Positions 63,626 through 64,000 of a stretch of 64,000 nt of DNA are shown here, one piece after another. Made by a program: the position numbers and the translations under genes. The stretch's first letter is position 1. Every line of letters begins with the position of its first letter. The notes under the pieces are model-generated. The model was not told the origin of the DNA. It did no database searches and worked only from the letters and a program-made list of their open reading frames with translations. Origin of the DNA: Ignavibacteria bacterium (GTDB lineage: Bacteria > Bacteroidota > Ignavibacteria > Tepidaquicellales > OLB5); the NCBI GenBank assembly GCA_020852705.1, contig JADZAP010000042.1, positions 1-64,000 of the forward strand, in the 5' to 3' direction.

Positions 63626-64000
63626 ATGCAAAAAAGTAAACTGATAACTTTACTCAGAACTTTTTCTAATAAAGAAATGAAAGAGTTCGAAAAATTTATT
63701 TCTGCATCTTACTTCAACAAAGGCAGAAATTATTTGCCGCTGTATAATGCATTAAAGCCATTCTACCCAACTTTTGATAATCCAAAATTTACTGAGGCGA
63801 ATATATTTAAGAAAGTATATCCTTCACAAAAATATGATAAACGGAAATTATCAACTTTTCGATCTATGATTTCAAGAATGAACGAAATGACTGAGAAGTT
63901 TATAGTATATAACAAATTCGAATCAGGTAAATTAAGTTATTATTTTAATAGTTGTCTTACTGAAGAATACATACATATTAATCAGTATGTATTTGCTCTT
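63626..64000 (+). CDS. Unnamed ~480-residue paralogous family, member E (cut by the window edge)
   Basis: The first 125 codons of a fifth intact-looking family member, open to the right edge. An excellent ribosome-binding site (CCGGAGG, 8 nt before ATG) is present. The N-terminal block is the closest of all to member A: LITLLRTFSNKEMKEFEKFIS, then SYFNKGRNYLPLYNALK, FYPTFDNPK and NIFKKVYPSQKYD. It is divergent from the small RHH-like gene and from a propeller-type cargo gene, so the link with cargo genes is repeated 30 kb away from the main array. Confidence 0.85.
   Translation, partial: MQKSKLITLLRTFSNKEMKEFEKFISASYFNKGRNYLPLYNALKPFYPTFDNPKFTEANIFKKVYPSQKYDKRKLSTFRSMISRMNEMTEKFIVYNKFESGKLSYYFNSCLTEEYIHINQYVFAL

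Overview
The window looks like a chromosomal segment of an uncultured or little-studied member of the Ignavibacteria / Bacteroidota-Chlorobi lineage. The DNA is AT-rich. Ten encoded proteins end in the type IX secretion system (T9SS) type A sorting domain, recognised by the NYPNPFNP motif and a C-terminal KKM-x-LxK. A PorX-type T9SS regulator is present, and several promoters fit the Bacteroidota pattern TTTG-N19-TAnnTTTG. Shine-Dalgarno-like GGAGG sites occur in front of some genes, which fits Ignavibacteria better than classical Bacteroidetes. No rRNA, CRISPR array, prophage or intact insertion sequence was seen.

Layout. 1-9.1 kb: three T9SS cargo proteins (the first cut by the window edge), a UDP-GlcNAc 2-epimerase, a frameshifted OsmC gene and a 1094-residue MalT/SARP-like regulator. 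9.1-16.2 kb: a tightly packed nine-gene minus-strand operon. Read from its promoter it runs porX, tsaE, tsaB, accD, panC, panD, a YESQA-repeat protein, a GlmU-type nucleotidyltransferase and a PAP2 lipid phosphatase/transferase. rpsT is divergent from it. 16.6-32.3 kb: the most unusual region, an alternating array. Four intact genes and one decayed copy of a ~480-residue protein family that I cannot name lie on the minus strand. Between them, on the plus strand, are exported or T9SS beta-propeller cargo genes. A further family member runs off the right edge at 63.6 kb. 32.6-35.4 kb: a secreted subtilase. 35.4-43.1 kb: aminotransferase, RidA, a stress cluster (Hsp20, a DUF6483-like protein, DnaK), a lipoprotein with a papain-like Cys/His pair, and AsnS. 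43.3-48.3 kb: an apparent operon of a NYN/YacP RNase, an ABC exporter pair, a lipoprotein and YifB. 48.3-49.7 kb: a broken nuclease gene and a ParE-type toxin-antitoxin pair. 49.7-56.4 kb: YhiN-type flavoprotein, membrane protein, TrhO, MFS transporter, class V aminotransferase and glycosyltransferase. 57-64 kb: tRNA-Leu(GAG) with a partial duplicate, metallophosphatase, M1 peptidase cargo, QueF, a YCF48-like cargo, a small RHH-like gene and the last family member.

How the genes fit together. The theme is protein export through T9SS: many cargo proteins (adhesin-like, beta-propeller/YCF48, subtilase, M1 peptidase, alpha/beta-hydrolase tail) and the response regulator PorX, with housekeeping genes between them. 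At least five genes are broken: osmC, an outer-membrane barrel, the decayed paralogue, a propeller cargo and the nuclease. Some breaks lie in homopolymers and could be assembly errors. Others are substitution stops and look like real decay. The best candidate for something undescribed is the repeated family interleaved with cargo genes, together with two structured 5' leaders found in front of cargo genes inside that array.
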